A DNA stretch of 38,337 bases from an uncultured Lachnospiraceae bacterium (GCA_902762955.1 CACWQH010000029.1:1-38337), one strand, 5' to 3'; counted from the first letter of the stretch, positions 16,554 through 25,239 are shown. The notes: a model not told the origin generated them from the sequence alone. Program-made: numbers and translations.

Positions 16554-17632
16554 ACAAATCTCTTATAAGCCTCTATATTTATATCTTTAAAGGTTGTCTG
16601 TTCGTTATAAAGTGAAAGTGCCAAATCAAGCAGCGAATACATCATAACCGCACCTGTACCCTCACCAAGTGCAAGCTCTCCATATATCACCGGCTTAAGT
16701 TTAAGCTCTTCAAAAATTAATTTCATAGCCGGTTCCTTGCCCATATGTGAAGCAAATATATATTTATTAATTTCAGGAAAAAGTCTGACTGCAGCAAGTG
16801 CTGCGACTGCACTTATTACACCATCAAGAACAACAGGTATATGATAAACCGCTCCACCGATTATGACTCCCACAAGACCTGCTATATCGAGACCACCAAC
16901 CGTCTGTAGTATGGTGAGTACATCCGTATCAGGCTTTAAAAGCTCATAATTATATAAAGCATCATTAATTACTTTTTTCTTCTTTTCGAGGCCTTCATCA
17001 CTTAGTCCCGCACCGCGTCCGACAAGCTCCTTTTCATCACATTTAAGAAGTGCCGCGGCAACAGCACTGCTTGTGGTGGTGTTACCGATTCCCATCTCGC
17101 CTGTTCCGATTATAGCATATCCATCACGCTTGCAATCAGCCACAACATCCATGCCTGTCTGTATGGCACGATACATTTCCTCTTTTGTAATGGCAGGCTC
17201 TTTGACAAAATTCCGAGTACCCTTAGCAATTTTCCTGTCAAGCACACCGGGTATTATTTCGTCCGACTTTATGCCTATATCAACAGATATTATTTTAGTA
17301 TTATTAACTGCTGCCATCCTGCATACCGAGGATTTATTTTCTCCCATAGCCTTGGCAACCGCTAAAGTGACCTCTGAACCACTCTGACTTATACCCTCTT
17401 CAACTACACCGTTATCCGCACACATAACGATAATTGCTTTTTTACCAAAATTCAATTTATCTATTTTTAATATGCTTCCCATCCTTGCCGTTATATCTTC
17501 AAATACGCCGAGACTGTCAAGTGGCTTGGCTGCATTATCCCAGCATTTTTTTACAGCAGTATAATATGTACTGTCAGGCAAGGTAATATTATATTTTCCG
17601 GTTAAAACATCCTCAAATAAATATTTATTCAT
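16550..17632 (-). CDS. cobT: Nicotinate-nucleotide:dimethylbenzimidazole phosphoribosyltransferase CobT
   Basis: This protein (about 360 residues from ATG 17632) makes alpha-ribazole phosphate, the lower-ligand nucleotide. Visible family motifs are KPLDSLGVFED, VMCADNGVVEEGISQS, TGEMGIGNTTTSSAVAAALL and the catalytic Glu in LALGEGTGAVMM. A longer frame starts at 17656, but that lies inside the toxin gene; the ATG at 17632 sits four bases after the toxin stop codon. Its ribosome site is weak (GGGA about 13 bases upstream, inside the toxin gene), suggesting coupling to translation of the toxin. It heads the cobalamin synthesis block and has no riboswitch in front of it. Confidence 0.93.
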   Translation of the reverse strand: MNKYLFEDVLTGKYNITLPDSTYYTAVKKCWDNAAKPLDSLGVFEDITARMGSILKIDKLNFGKKAIIVMCADNGVVEEGISQSGSEVTLAVAKAMGENKSSVCRMAAVNNTKIISVDIGIKSDEIIPGVLDRKIAKGTRNFVKEPAITKEEMYRAIQTGMDVVADCKRDGYAIIGTGEMGIGNTTTSSAVAAALLKCDEKELVGRGAGLSDEGLEKKKKVINDALYNYELLKPDTDVLTILQTVGGLDIAGLVGVIIGGAVYHIPVVLDGVISAVAALAAVRLFPEINKYIFASHMGKEPAMKLIFEELKLKPVIYGELALGEGTGAVMMYSLLDLALSLYNEQTTFKDINIEAYKRFV

Positions 17633-17636
17633 ATTT

Positions 17637-18116
17637 CTAAATTCCCAGTTCATCATGAAAATACTTTAATGTAGAAAAAGAGTATCTTCTCTCAAATTCC
17701 CTAATATGTGTATTTTTTTCATTTTTTACATATGCAACATAATCTTCTACATATTCTAATGCTTCTTTCTTTATTATTTCAAAAAACTTAATAGTTTCTT
17801 TAAACTCATCTTTATCTATTATAGCAGTTTTCTCATCTAAATACTTTGTGTTTTTTATAATAATTATTTTTGAATAATCTAATCCCGATTTATGTTTTCT
17901 TGCTCTGGAAGAAAATTTAAAATGATATGCATATTCATGATTAATTTCACTTCTATATGGAATACAAATAAAATAATCATAATGTGACTGAAACAATAAA
18001 CAATTATATGCTCTTTGCTTTTTTTCTAATATTTCCTTATGCGGCGGATTAGGATAATCATTATAGAAATCATTTGTTAATTTTAATATTTGATAATCAT
18101 TTTCCGGTAACGACAT
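17637..18116 (-). CDS. Type III toxin-antitoxin toxin, CptN/ToxN-like endoribonuclease
   Basis: The protein has 159 residues from ATG 18116 (start MSLPENDYQ). A longer frame from 18161 would begin inside the terminator hairpin and is rejected; GTGGGGTG precedes 18116. The sequence matches the compact ToxN/AbiQ/CptN toxin pattern: a beta-rich core (YNCLLFQSHYDYFICIPY, then HFKFSS and HKSGLDYSKIIII), a helical region and the tail RRYSFSTLKYFHDELGI. Family toxins are about 150-170 residues long and are RNases that cut their own repeat RNA and are neutralised by it. The layout upstream (promoter, repeats, hairpin, toxin) is diagnostic of type III systems. The closest relatives I recall are CptN proteins of gut Clostridia. 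The target and phage role here are inferred. The gene ends four bases before cobT. Confidence 0.85.
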   Translation of the reverse strand: MSLPENDYQILKLTNDFYNDYPNPPHKEILEKKQRAYNCLLFQSHYDYFICIPYRSEINHEYAYHFKFSSRARKHKSGLDYSKIIIIKNTKYLDEKTAIIDKDEFKETIKFFEIIKKEALEYVEDYVAYVKNEKNTHIREFERRYSFSTLKYFHDELGI

Positions 18117-18138
18117 ATAAACACCCCACAATATAAAA

Positions 18139-18158
18139 GAGAGGCATAAATGCCTCTC
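18139..18158 (-). terminator. Hairpin between the RNA antitoxin and the toxin
   Basis: GAGAGGCA and TGCCTCTC form a perfect 8-bp stem with a 4-base loop TTTA on the minus strand. It is followed by TTTTATATT. It lies between the repeats and the toxin ATG. In type III toxin-antitoxin loci a terminator at this place lets most transcripts stop as antitoxin RNA and a few read into the toxin. Confidence 0.85.
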
Positions 18159-18168
18159 CATAATATCT

Positions 18169-18278
18169 TCATCACTCGGTCATTTTTTATTTTACCGTCC
18201 TGTCGGAACCGTCACAGGACTCATCGCTCGGTCATTTTTTATTTTACCGTCCTGTCAGAACCGTCACAGGACTCATCA
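18169..18278 (-). repeat. Two 52-nt tandem repeats plus partial third (antitoxin repeats)
   Basis: The copies are at 18169-18220 and 18221-18272, followed by TCATCA of a third. They differ at only two positions (A/G at one, G/A at the other). Conserved parts include CTCGGTCATTTTTTATTTT and ACCGTCCTGTC. The unit count of about 2.1 is like CptI-type antitoxins. No spacers separate the units. Confidence 0.9.
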
Positions 18279-18309
18279 GATGAAGAAGAACATTTCTGCT
18301 CTTAATTTT

Positions 18310-18337
18310 ATTATATACTGTTTTATAAAAAAAACAA
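18310..18337 (-). promoter_or_regulatory. Antitoxin promoter (-35 TTGTTT, 16-bp spacer, -10 TATAAT)
   Basis: The minus strand has TTGTTT (18332-18337), a 16-bp spacer and TATAAT (18310-18315). The predicted start near 18303 is 25 bases before the first repeat. The perfect -10 suggests strong constitutive transcription, as expected for an RNA antitoxin that must outnumber the toxin. Confidence 0.75.
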
Positions 18338-18392
18338 CCATTTTTTTATTATTTTAACTACATTTTTAATATTTTTAACCATCAATCAACAA

Positions 18393-19181
18393 CTATGCCT
18401 TCAAATCCTTTTTGGTATACTTCGCATAAGATAAAACAATTCCAACAACCATAAATACCATACCGATTAAAAGGTACGTAACATTAATTGACTTATCGTT
18501 TATTATGTCCGAACCGTCCGTGTAACCGTAAGGTGTAATATACTTCAAAAAATCAGCCTTATCGGATATGTTTGCAATCAGATTAAGAAAATAAAATGCA
18601 GCCGTTATTCCGATTCCTATACCTATCCCGGAACTGCTTATAAATGCAGAGATTCCAAAGCATATTCCGGCTATTTCAAGCTGCATCATAAGCTGCGCAA
18701 AATGATACAAAAGAATCTCTGTCCAAAGAATCTTCTCTCCTATTGCAGCCATCGATAAAACAGCAAGGCAAAGGATGATAATATTCATCATAACAATCAT
18801 AATAAAAACGGATATAAGCTTTTCGGTTATAACCTTTTTTCTCGATACCGGATGTGTAAATAAAAACTCCGCAGTCCTTTCCTTTTCTTCCTTCATAAGC
18901 GCTGTTATTCCAGATATGGCAGCAAAAAATGCTCCGCCTATACCAAGTATATTTCCGCACTCAACGGCATAAAAACCGATAAGTGTTCCGAAGTTTAATT
19001 TATCCATACCGAAGGCAGATGAAAATGTACCCATGGATGCAAACACCTTTGTTGCCTCATCCATTTCATTTTTCATCTCAGGATATAAGAATATACAAGC
19101 CAGAATAAAAAAGCCTATAGCTGCTGTCCATATAACAAATGCGCCCTTATTTTGTTTTAACTCATGCTTTAAAATAATCAT
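18393..19181 (-). CDS. ABC-2 type exporter permease
   Basis: This 262-residue membrane protein has about six hydrophobic segments, beginning with LKHELKQNKGAFVIWTAA and including a large first segment IGFFILACIFLYP. The region KEEKERTAEFLFTHPVSRKK is a typical cytoplasmic loop of ABC-2 permeases. It is translated just after the ATPase gene, ATG 19181 lying behind a GAGGTG site. A longer reading from GTG 19193 is less likely. The substrate is unknown; similar pairs export antimicrobial peptides or lipids. Confidence 0.85.
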   Translation of the reverse strand: MIILKHELKQNKGAFVIWTAAIGFFILACIFLYPEMKNEMDEATKVFASMGTFSSAFGMDKLNFGTLIGFYAVECGNILGIGGAFFAAISGITALMKEEKERTAEFLFTHPVSRKKVITEKLISVFIMIVMMNIIILCLAVLSMAAIGEKILWTEILLYHFAQLMMQLEIAGICFGISAFISSSGIGIGIGITAAFYFLNLIANISDKADFLKYITPYGYTDGSDIINDKSINVTYLLIGMVFMVVGIVLSYAKYTKKDLKA

Positions 19182-19189
19182 TTTACACC

Positions 19190-20056
19190 TCACGCTTCAT
19201 AATAATTCATAAAAATCTCTTCCAAGGTCGGCTCTGTTATCGTAAGGTCTTTTATTTCACTTTCTGACATAAGCCTAAGAAGCTTCTTTATATCACCCGT
19301 ATATAAAAAGCTTGTTGTTCCCTCGTTTTGCTGTAAATCCGAAACACCCTTAAGAGCAGTTGTGTCAAAAGCACCTGAAAATGTTATTTTTTTAGCTCCG
19401 GTTTCTTCAAGCTTTTCAACCTTATCGGATACAATAATTCTTCCGTCTTTTATAAATGCAGCCGTATGGCAATAGCTTTGCACCTCCGAAAGAATATGTG
19501 AGGATAAAAATACCGTTGAACCGTTACTGTTTTCTTCGGAAAGAATCTTGAAAAATTCCTTTTGCATAAGAGGATCAAGGCCCGAGGTTGGTTCATCCAA
19601 TATCAAAAGCTTAGGCTGATGCTGTATGGCACAGATTATTCCGGCCTTCTTTCTGTTACCAAGCGAAAGCGTATCCACCTTTTTGGATGTATCAAGATTT
19701 AATCTTTCGCACAGTTCCTCTGCTTTTTTGGAACAATCCTTCTTCCGAAGATCAGCCGAAAGCTTAATAACGTCTTTAACGGTCATTTTGTTGTAAAAGT
19801 TGATTTCAGAAGGAAGATATCCTATGCTGTCAAGAATTTTATCATGGTCACTTACTATATCCATATCAAATATGAAAGCCTCGCCGGATGTAGGTGCGAT
19901 AAGCCCAAGCAATGTTCTTATAGTGGTCGATTTACCTGCACCGTTAGGTCCGATAAAGCCAAAGAAATCCCCCTCATCCACAGACAAATTCAAATTCTCA
20001 ATACCAATTATGTCCCCGTATTTTTTTGTCAGATTATTCGTCGTAATTGCTTTCAT
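19190..20056 (-). CDS. ABC transporter ATP-binding protein
   Basis: This 288-residue ATPase has Walker A GPNGAGKST, the signature LSLGNRKKAG (a variant of LSGGQ), Walker B KLLILDEPTSGLDP and the switch His region FLSSHILSE. It pairs with the ABC-2 permease that follows almost immediately. The C-terminal accessory region after about residue 215 is typical of export-type ATPases. The pair lies between the type III toxin locus and the membrane-LuxR regulator. Substrate and regulation are unknown. Confidence 0.92.
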   Translation of the reverse strand: MKAITTNNLTKKYGDIIGIENLNLSVDEGDFFGFIGPNGAGKSTTIRTLLGLIAPTSGEAFIFDMDIVSDHDKILDSIGYLPSEINFYNKMTVKDVIKLSADLRKKDCSKKAEELCERLNLDTSKKVDTLSLGNRKKAGIICAIQHQPKLLILDEPTSGLDPLMQKEFFKILSEENSNGSTVFLSSHILSEVQSYCHTAAFIKDGRIIVSDKVEKLEETGAKKITFSGAFDTTALKGVSDLQQNEGTTSFLYTGDIKKLLRLMSESEIKDLTITEPTLEEIFMNYYEA

Positions 20057-20127
20057 ATAATATACTCTCCCCGATAAATAATGTCTGATAATAATAACAG
20101 CTATATTTTATCATAAAGTGATATTAT

Positions 20128-21612
20128 TTAAAACTCTTCAAATTTAATTCTTAGCTCCGCACGGTTTTGAACACCCGTTTTCTTAAGTATATTCTTCATA
20201 TGGAACTTGATGGTATTTTCCGATACGAACAGCTTTTGCGCTATCACCGGATTGGAATTACCCTCAAGTGCCAAGAGCATAACTTCTTTTTCTCTTGTCG
20301 TAATTGTATATTTTTCGCAAAAGAGATTCTGCTTTATCTCCTTATCTGTTTCTTCTTTGTTTTCCTGCATATCACTTTCATTTTTTATTTCATCATCATT
20401 TTCTATATCGTTCTCGATAATGTTTCTTTCCTTTGGTTCATTATCCAATAATTTTATTGAATAGTCATTTGCCCATATAGTCTCCGATAATCTGTTCTTC
20501 TTTTCATACATATAGGTAGCATAAAATGCCAAAACCAACAATACAAAGGTAACAACAATCAAAACCGGCGGATATTCTCTTAACCGGCTTCCCACAGTAT
20601 ATGAGATAATCTGACCGATTCGTCTGGCAAGCAATCCAAATCCCGCCAAAAAAAATCCGTATTTGACATGATGTGTAAATATGATAGTTGCATAAACCAT
20701 AACCGGACCAATAAGAATATAATTAAGTGCCCATATAGCACTATCAGCTATCGCATAGTTTTCAAAGAGCAAGGATAAAAACGGACAGACAAGAGCACAC
20801 AGGCAAAGAATTATACCATTTTGCCTGCTTTTGACAAATAACAATCCTGCTACGATTAACCCTATCGAGTAAAAGCTTCTGCTTAATTCAAAGCTCATAC
20901 TTCCACCGACAACCTCCGAAAGAGGAAACAAAAATCCCAGATTAATTGTAGTCTCTAAAAGAACTATCAACAAGACGGATTGAATAACCCATTTAATAGG
21001 AAAAGTATTCTTATTATCTTTGTTTGTATTACCTACTATATTATATTCAACATCTTTATACCTCTCCCATGAGAAAACATATCTAAAAAGGATAGCACAA
21101 ACAAATGCCAATAAAATATATAAAATAAGCGAATATTCACTTTTTATAAATCGACCTTCCGAAGGAACCGAAACAACAAAGGATGCTATGCTTCCGATAG
21201 CCCAGCCGATACCAACCACAATTCCGTGCACATTATGAGGAAATCCCGATATAAGGGAAAATGCACTTGCAAAAAGGATTCCAAAACAAAAGTCCATACC
21301 TATTGCAAATATAAGTGTTGCATAAGAACCTGATGTTAATATCGCAAGTATCATAAAAACGACTTCAAAAACAGTAGCTGTATAAAAAATAATATGATTC
21401 TTATTAAAATATGATTTCAAAAGAAAGGTTGCAACCAGAATACCGGCAGCCTGAAAGGTATAATCAATTATATTGCCAAAGACATCTATAAGCTTTATCG
21501 AAAACACATCGGAAATTCTATAAAGCCACGTTAAATATCCGGTTCCTGCATAACCATATAATAATCCAATCAAAAGTATTAAGACAAATGTGTATTTAGT
21601 ACTTTTACCCAT
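20128..21612 (-). CDS. Membrane-anchored LuxR-type regulator (about 12 TM segments plus HTH)
   Basis: This 494-residue protein has many hydrophobic segments across residues 1-400, an MFS-like fold without transporter motifs I recognise. An acidic linker follows (around 400-425), then a LuxR helix-turn-helix at about 433-494 (TTREKEVMLLALEGNSNPVI, AQKLFVSENTIKFHMKNIL). An AGGAG site precedes the ATG. It reads away from the surface protein gene at 21848, sharing the 235-bp intergenic region. A very similar protein lies at 25273. The membrane part probably senses a small molecule or ion and the HTH acts on the surface-protein promoters; this is inference. These hybrid proteins are known in gut actinobacteria and Lachnospiraceae, but few are characterised. 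Confidence 0.85.
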   Translation of the reverse strand: MGKSTKYTFVLILLIGLLYGYAGTGYLTWLYRISDVFSIKLIDVFGNIIDYTFQAAGILVATFLLKSYFNKNHIIFYTATVFEVVFMILAILTSGSYATLIFAIGMDFCFGILFASAFSLISGFPHNVHGIVVGIGWAIGSIASFVVSVPSEGRFIKSEYSLILYILLAFVCAILFRYVFSWERYKDVEYNIVGNTNKDNKNTFPIKWVIQSVLLIVLLETTINLGFLFPLSEVVGGSMSFELSRSFYSIGLIVAGLLFVKSRQNGIILCLCALVCPFLSLLFENYAIADSAIWALNYILIGPVMVYATIIFTHHVKYGFFLAGFGLLARRIGQIISYTVGSRLREYPPVLIVVTFVLLVLAFYATYMYEKKNRLSETIWANDYSIKLLDNEPKERNIIENDIENDDEIKNESDMQENKEETDKEIKQNLFCEKYTITTREKEVMLLALEGNSNPVIAQKLFVSENTIKFHMKNILKKTGVQNRAELRIKFEEF

Positions 21613-21696
21613 ATCTAATCTCCTAACATACTTCCAACATATAATATATATTACTAATTTGTGATTATTGTATATTTTTCAAGGGTTAAAAGCAAT

Positions 21697-21739
21697 ACCT
21701 ACCCAATAAAACTACCCCCCGAAAAATAAACACCTACCC
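21697..21739. promoter_or_regulatory. Three phased CTACCC motifs, candidate operator
   Basis: ACCTACCC at 21697-21704, ACTACCCC at 21711-21718 and ACCTACCC at 21732-21739 lie in the region between the divergent LuxR gene and surface protein gene. Spacings of 14 and 21 bases put the outer pairs near helix-turn multiples. C-rich tracts stand out from the AT-rich flanks. Binding by the LuxR-type regulator is an inference. Confidence 0.45.
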
Positions 21740-21847
21740 CATAACTATTAATGTACAAGCATGTTTATATATATTAATATTGAAGATGGACAAATTATAT
21801 TACGAGACATAATAAAAAACAAAAAGAAAAGGAGACGAATAATTTTT

Positions 21848-24619
21848 ATGAGAGGTAAAAGAAAACGCCAAAGAAAAAGAATAACGGCACTGCTTCTTGC
21901 CGTCATTATGTTATTTTTCATAATGCCGGGACAGTCGATAAAGGTTTATGCCGATGAAAATATTGCAACCGATTCGGACGCTGATATCGAAATTGAGGCG
22001 ATTGATACCGAAAACGATTTGGCAAACGAAAGCGTCACCGAAGAAACCCGAACGCAGGAAACGGTTAATACCGAAGCAGAGGACATGATTGAGGATGAAG
22101 ACATACTTGCATTTGCCGCAGGTCCGACTATAACTGCTGAGGATTATACTTTAAATGAGGAAGGCGCATACGAAATTCTCATTGACCCTGAAAAATCTGC
22201 AGAATACACGGGCATAACAAGCGTAACGGTTCCTTCCAATTATCGATTAACTATAATAGATGTCGATTTTTCTGCAGGAACGGTTAGTCTCGCTTCTGAT
22301 TCGTTACTTAATATATTTAATGATAACGGCAGACTCACCGCAACCATAAACGCCGAAGAAGGAGCACGAATTATGCTGACTTCTGCGGCAAATATTCCTC
22401 AGGGCGTTACTTTATATGACAGCGACGGAAGTGTTTTCAACAATGACGATATATTCTGGACGGAATTTATCTATACCGATAACAAGTGGACTATCGTACA
22501 ACCTGATCCGAATCATTTTAATTTCGGAGCGGACGGACTGATAGTTGATACGGAAAACGGAGCACACTACCTAAGCTACAAAATCGAATACAGCTATGAT
22601 AACGGAACCTGGTATAATGCATTTGCAGATGACGCCAGAGCTAATCTTGACGCAGACGGCTTTGTTACCATCTCCGAAGGACATGAAGATAATGCTTTTC
22701 TTGATTTTGACATAGAAAATATACCTGACCCATGGAACAACTCGGTAACATTTAAAATTACAACAAAGGATACGCCTATAAAGGCAGGAAATGCCACCAA
22801 AATCATCGCATATGCCGATTTGGCACCGGATATGGGTTGGGAGCCGGGGGAGGAAGGTGTTGTACAGCTTCCAAATGATGAACACGAAGCAACATTATCC
22901 GAGGATGCTACCACTCTTACCGTAACCTATAATGATGTAAACAATTTTGATGCTGAGCCTCACTGTATCCGCCTTGCCATGACCTATCCACAGGAAGGAA
23001 AAAGAGAGATTGAAGGTGCCATAAACAGCAGAATATATGCATATAGTGTTAATGGCAGCACCACAACTGTAGGCGGCACACCATTTGCAAACGCTAATGA
23101 CGCCGAAAAATATGCACTTGCCCTTGAGCTTTATATGCAGTTCTTTAATGTGGAAATGTATGGAAGCTTCGATATTCCTCAATCTGATGAACACGGGCGT
23201 TCAAATTACGTAAACATCAAAGAACTTGTTAATGAACTTAAAGGAAGGATCGCTTTTAAAGAGACGGGTACTCCTATAACGGTACATAATAATGATGGCA
23301 CTGAGGGGCAGAGAACCGTAAATATTTATACTCTTAATTTAGGATATGACGAAACAGGCGAACCTGTTGTTATGGATATTCCGGTAATTCACCTTGAAAG
23401 TCCGGACGAGCTAATTATATGCACGGACTTTGACTTTGAAACGGGTAAGGGAACAACCTATTATTCACGTGTTAAGGGAATAGACGAAGTATCGTTTTCA
23501 AATGATGACAGAAATATCGCCATGCTTATAACGAGTAATCAAATTACAAATATTGTAATAGGCGGAAACGGAACCTTAACTCAGACACTTAATACTGACG
23601 AAATATATTCTGCTGAGCTTTACTGCATGGCTGAGTTTTATTATGATGAGAACATGCCTTTATATGACCCTTATGATACCGATGAACAGCGTCAGGCTTA
23701 CAAAAATGTCTGCCTTGACCTTCAAATAGGACCTGCCGCAAGCAAATTACGAATCCTTGATGCCAACAATAAATACTTAATACTTAACGGTGAAGGAGAA
23801 ACAAAGGAATATGACCGACTTGGCGGCTCGGAAAGCAATCCTATAGATAATGTGTGGGCAGCCGGCGAGGGAGCTACGGCATATGTCTACATAGGCGACG
23901 CGACCGTATATATTGAACCGCTTAATGCAAATCTTGATTTGGCAGGCAGCGGTATTAAAGATGTTACACTTAAAGATGCATCTTTGAAGGACGGTGTAAA
24001 CATAGATAAATCAAATACTGATAAGATTAAAATAACCTTTGGTTCAAACTTCTATGACAGCGTGCCTTTAATAATAACCTACTCAGACGGAGAAGAAAGA
24101 GAGTTTATTATAAATCGTATCGGACTTGTAATACAGTATATTTACCTTATGGATGTCGGCAATCAGGCTATACGTTGCGATTGTAACGGTTCGGAATGTT
24201 CGTTTGATTGTGACTATGAAGGAAAAGACGAACAGATATTGGTTTATGCAACCTACTATCATCCTACCAATGATAATACCTTATCAGGCGGAAATAACGT
24301 GTATCTTAATATAATATATGATGACGGCAACTGCGAGATTATAAGCAGCGTTAATAAAGAACGTAATTTTAACGGATATGCGCCCGCAACCGACGACGGT
24401 GTAGCAACCACCTCATTTATAATAGGATTTGCTCCTGCTCATGATTCGAACGGTCCTATAGCAAGTCAGTTATATAAGAACAAGTTCGGAAATACCGGCG
24501 GTTTCAGTGCGACCGTAATCAATGCAGGCTACGACGATGATAAAACATATGGCGGAACCCAGATAGGTGCAGGCGCAGGCGTGCATTGGGACGGACATAT
24601 AAAATGGTTTGCGAGGTAA
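21848..24619 (+). CDS. Large secreted surface protein, no wall anchor, unknown function
   Basis: Read from ATG 21848 this protein has 923 residues. That start is preferred over 21761 because AAGGAGA lies upstream and a basic signal peptide follows (RKRQRKRITALLLAVIMLFF, cleavage likely near VYADEN). An acidic Asp/Glu-rich region comes next, then beta-rich sequence with several Y-x-D and D-G turns. No catalytic motif or domain name is recognisable to me. There is no C-terminal sortase motif or hydrophobic tail. The next gene starts right after the TAA and does carry an anchor, so the two may work as a pair on the cell surface. Cysteines near CDCNGSECSFDCDYEGKD (about residues 780-800) suggest a metal- or disulfide-stabilised knuckle. 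Confidence 0.75.
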   Translation: MRGKRKRQRKRITALLLAVIMLFFIMPGQSIKVYADENIATDSDADIEIEAIDTENDLANESVTEETRTQETVNTEAEDMIEDEDILAFAAGPTITAEDYTLNEEGAYEILIDPEKSAEYTGITSVTVPSNYRLTIIDVDFSAGTVSLASDSLLNIFNDNGRLTATINAEEGARIMLTSAANIPQGVTLYDSDGSVFNNDDIFWTEFIYTDNKWTIVQPDPNHFNFGADGLIVDTENGAHYLSYKIEYSYDNGTWYNAFADDARANLDADGFVTISEGHEDNAFLDFDIENIPDPWNNSVTFKITTKDTPIKAGNATKIIAYADLAPDMGWEPGEEGVVQLPNDEHEATLSEDATTLTVTYNDVNNFDAEPHCIRLAMTYPQEGKREIEGAINSRIYAYSVNGSTTTVGGTPFANANDAEKYALALELYMQFFNVEMYGSFDIPQSDEHGRSNYVNIKELVNELKGRIAFKETGTPITVHNNDGTEGQRTVNIYTLNLGYDETGEPVVMDIPVIHLESPDELIICTDFDFETGKGTTYYSRVKGIDEVSFSNDDRNIAMLITSNQITNIVIGGNGTLTQTLNTDEIYSAELYCMAEFYYDENMPLYDPYDTDEQRQAYKNVCLDLQIGPAASKLRILDANNKYLILNGEGETKEYDRLGGSESNPIDNVWAAGEGATAYVYIGDATVYIEPLNANLDLAGSGIKDVTLKDASLKDGVNIDKSNTDKIKITFGSNFYDSVPLIITYSDGEEREFIINRIGLVIQYIYLMDVGNQAIRCDCNGSECSFDCDYEGKDEQILVYATYYHPTNDNTLSGGNNVYLNIIYDDGNCEIISSVNKERNFNGYAPATDDGVATTSFIIGFAPAHDSNGPIASQLYKNKFGNTGGFSATVINAGYDDDKTYGGTQIGAGAGVHWDGHIKWFAR

Positions 24620-24625
24620 ATGAGT

Positions 24626-25183
24626 ATGAGAAAAAATAAAAACAAATTATCTTTAATATTAATAATGATTTGTATCCTTACATTTTCATTAACGGCTTAT
24701 GCAAAGAACGAGACAGTTACAATAAGCAGCGCTGAGGCAACCAAGACTACCGTTACAGTAAGCGGTACAACCAAAGCCCTTGCGGTTATGGTTCAGGTAA
24801 GAGATGCTGAAGATAATATACTCAAAATGGAATCCTTCGGAACAGTAAGCGGTGAATTTAGCGGCAAGATAGAGGACTTAACTCTTAAAGAAGGTACCGA
24901 GTATACGGTATATGTTGCAGACTACGAAGGTGGCGATTGGACCACAGCAACCGTGAATGTTCCCGAGTCCACAACTGAAACGACAACTACTACAGAAGCA
25001 ACTACTACAACCACTGAAGCCACAACGCAGGCTACAACGGAAGCTACTACTCAAGCTACAACTGAGACTCAAAAAACCGATACAAAGGCTCCTCAGACAG
25101 GTGATACAACTCCTTTAATGCTTGTAGTATCACTCATGCTTTTATCTGCTATATCATTACGATTTATGATCAAGCAAAAATAA
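24626..25183 (+). CDS. Sortase-anchored surface protein with Thr-rich stalk
   Basis: About 185 residues from ATG 24626. The GAGG site is better spaced there than for the ATG at 24620. It has a signal peptide (LSLILIMICILTFSLTAYA), then a small beta-rich Ig-like domain to about residue 115, then a Thr/Glu-rich repeat stalk (TTTEATTQATTEA units) of about 45 residues. The C-terminus has an APQTGD motif, a hydrophobic segment and KQK, matching the (S/P)PXTG-type sortase signal found in Clostridia. It directly follows the large secreted protein. No sortase gene is in the window. It may be the anchor for the partner protein. Confidence 0.8.
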   Translation: MRKNKNKLSLILIMICILTFSLTAYAKNETVTISSAEATKTTVTVSGTTKALAVMVQVRDAEDNILKMESFGTVSGEFSGKIEDLTLKEGTEYTVYVADYEGGDWTTATVNVPESTTETTTTTEATTTTTEATTQATTEATTQATTETQKTDTKAPQTGDTTPLMLVVSLMLLSAISLRFMIKQK

Positions 25184-25207
25184 AAAATATTCGTCATTAA
25201 TAAATAA

Positions 25208-25239
25208 AACGTCGCATTAGCAATTGTTAATGCGACGTT
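25208..25239. terminator. Strong bidirectional terminator
   Basis: AACGTCGCATTA and TAATGCGACGTT form a perfect 12-bp stem with an 8-base loop, with T-rich runs on both outer sides. It lies between the convergent surface gene (ends 25183) and LuxR gene (ends 25273), so it can serve both. Confidence 0.88.

Larger units (their letters stand above)
18139..18303 (-). ncRNA. RNA antitoxin (CptI-like) repeat RNA
   Basis: The minus-strand transcript from about 18303 to the hairpin at 18139 would contain two tandem 52-nt repeats and a partial third. Each repeat carries GTCCTGT and ACAGGAC, a perfect 7-bp stem, plus GACGG and GACCGAG tracts that could form pseudoknot pairs, as in known type III antitoxins. 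The toxin family is known to process such RNA into single repeat units that bind and inhibit it. The exact cut sites are not deducible here. Confidence 0.8.

Noticed and set aside
17633-17656. Longer cobT start at 17656
   Set aside because: It lies inside the toxin gene and the extra eight residues do not match the family; ATG 17632 is the better start.
18117-18161. Longer toxin start at 18161
   Set aside because: It would begin inside the terminator hairpin of the antitoxin; ATG 18116 has a better ribosome site and leaves the hairpin untranslated.
18169-18278. Two tandem 52-base repeats as a CRISPR array
   Set aside because: The units are directly adjacent with no spacers, only two are present, and they are flanked by a promoter, a terminator and a toxin gene, which fits a type III antitoxin.
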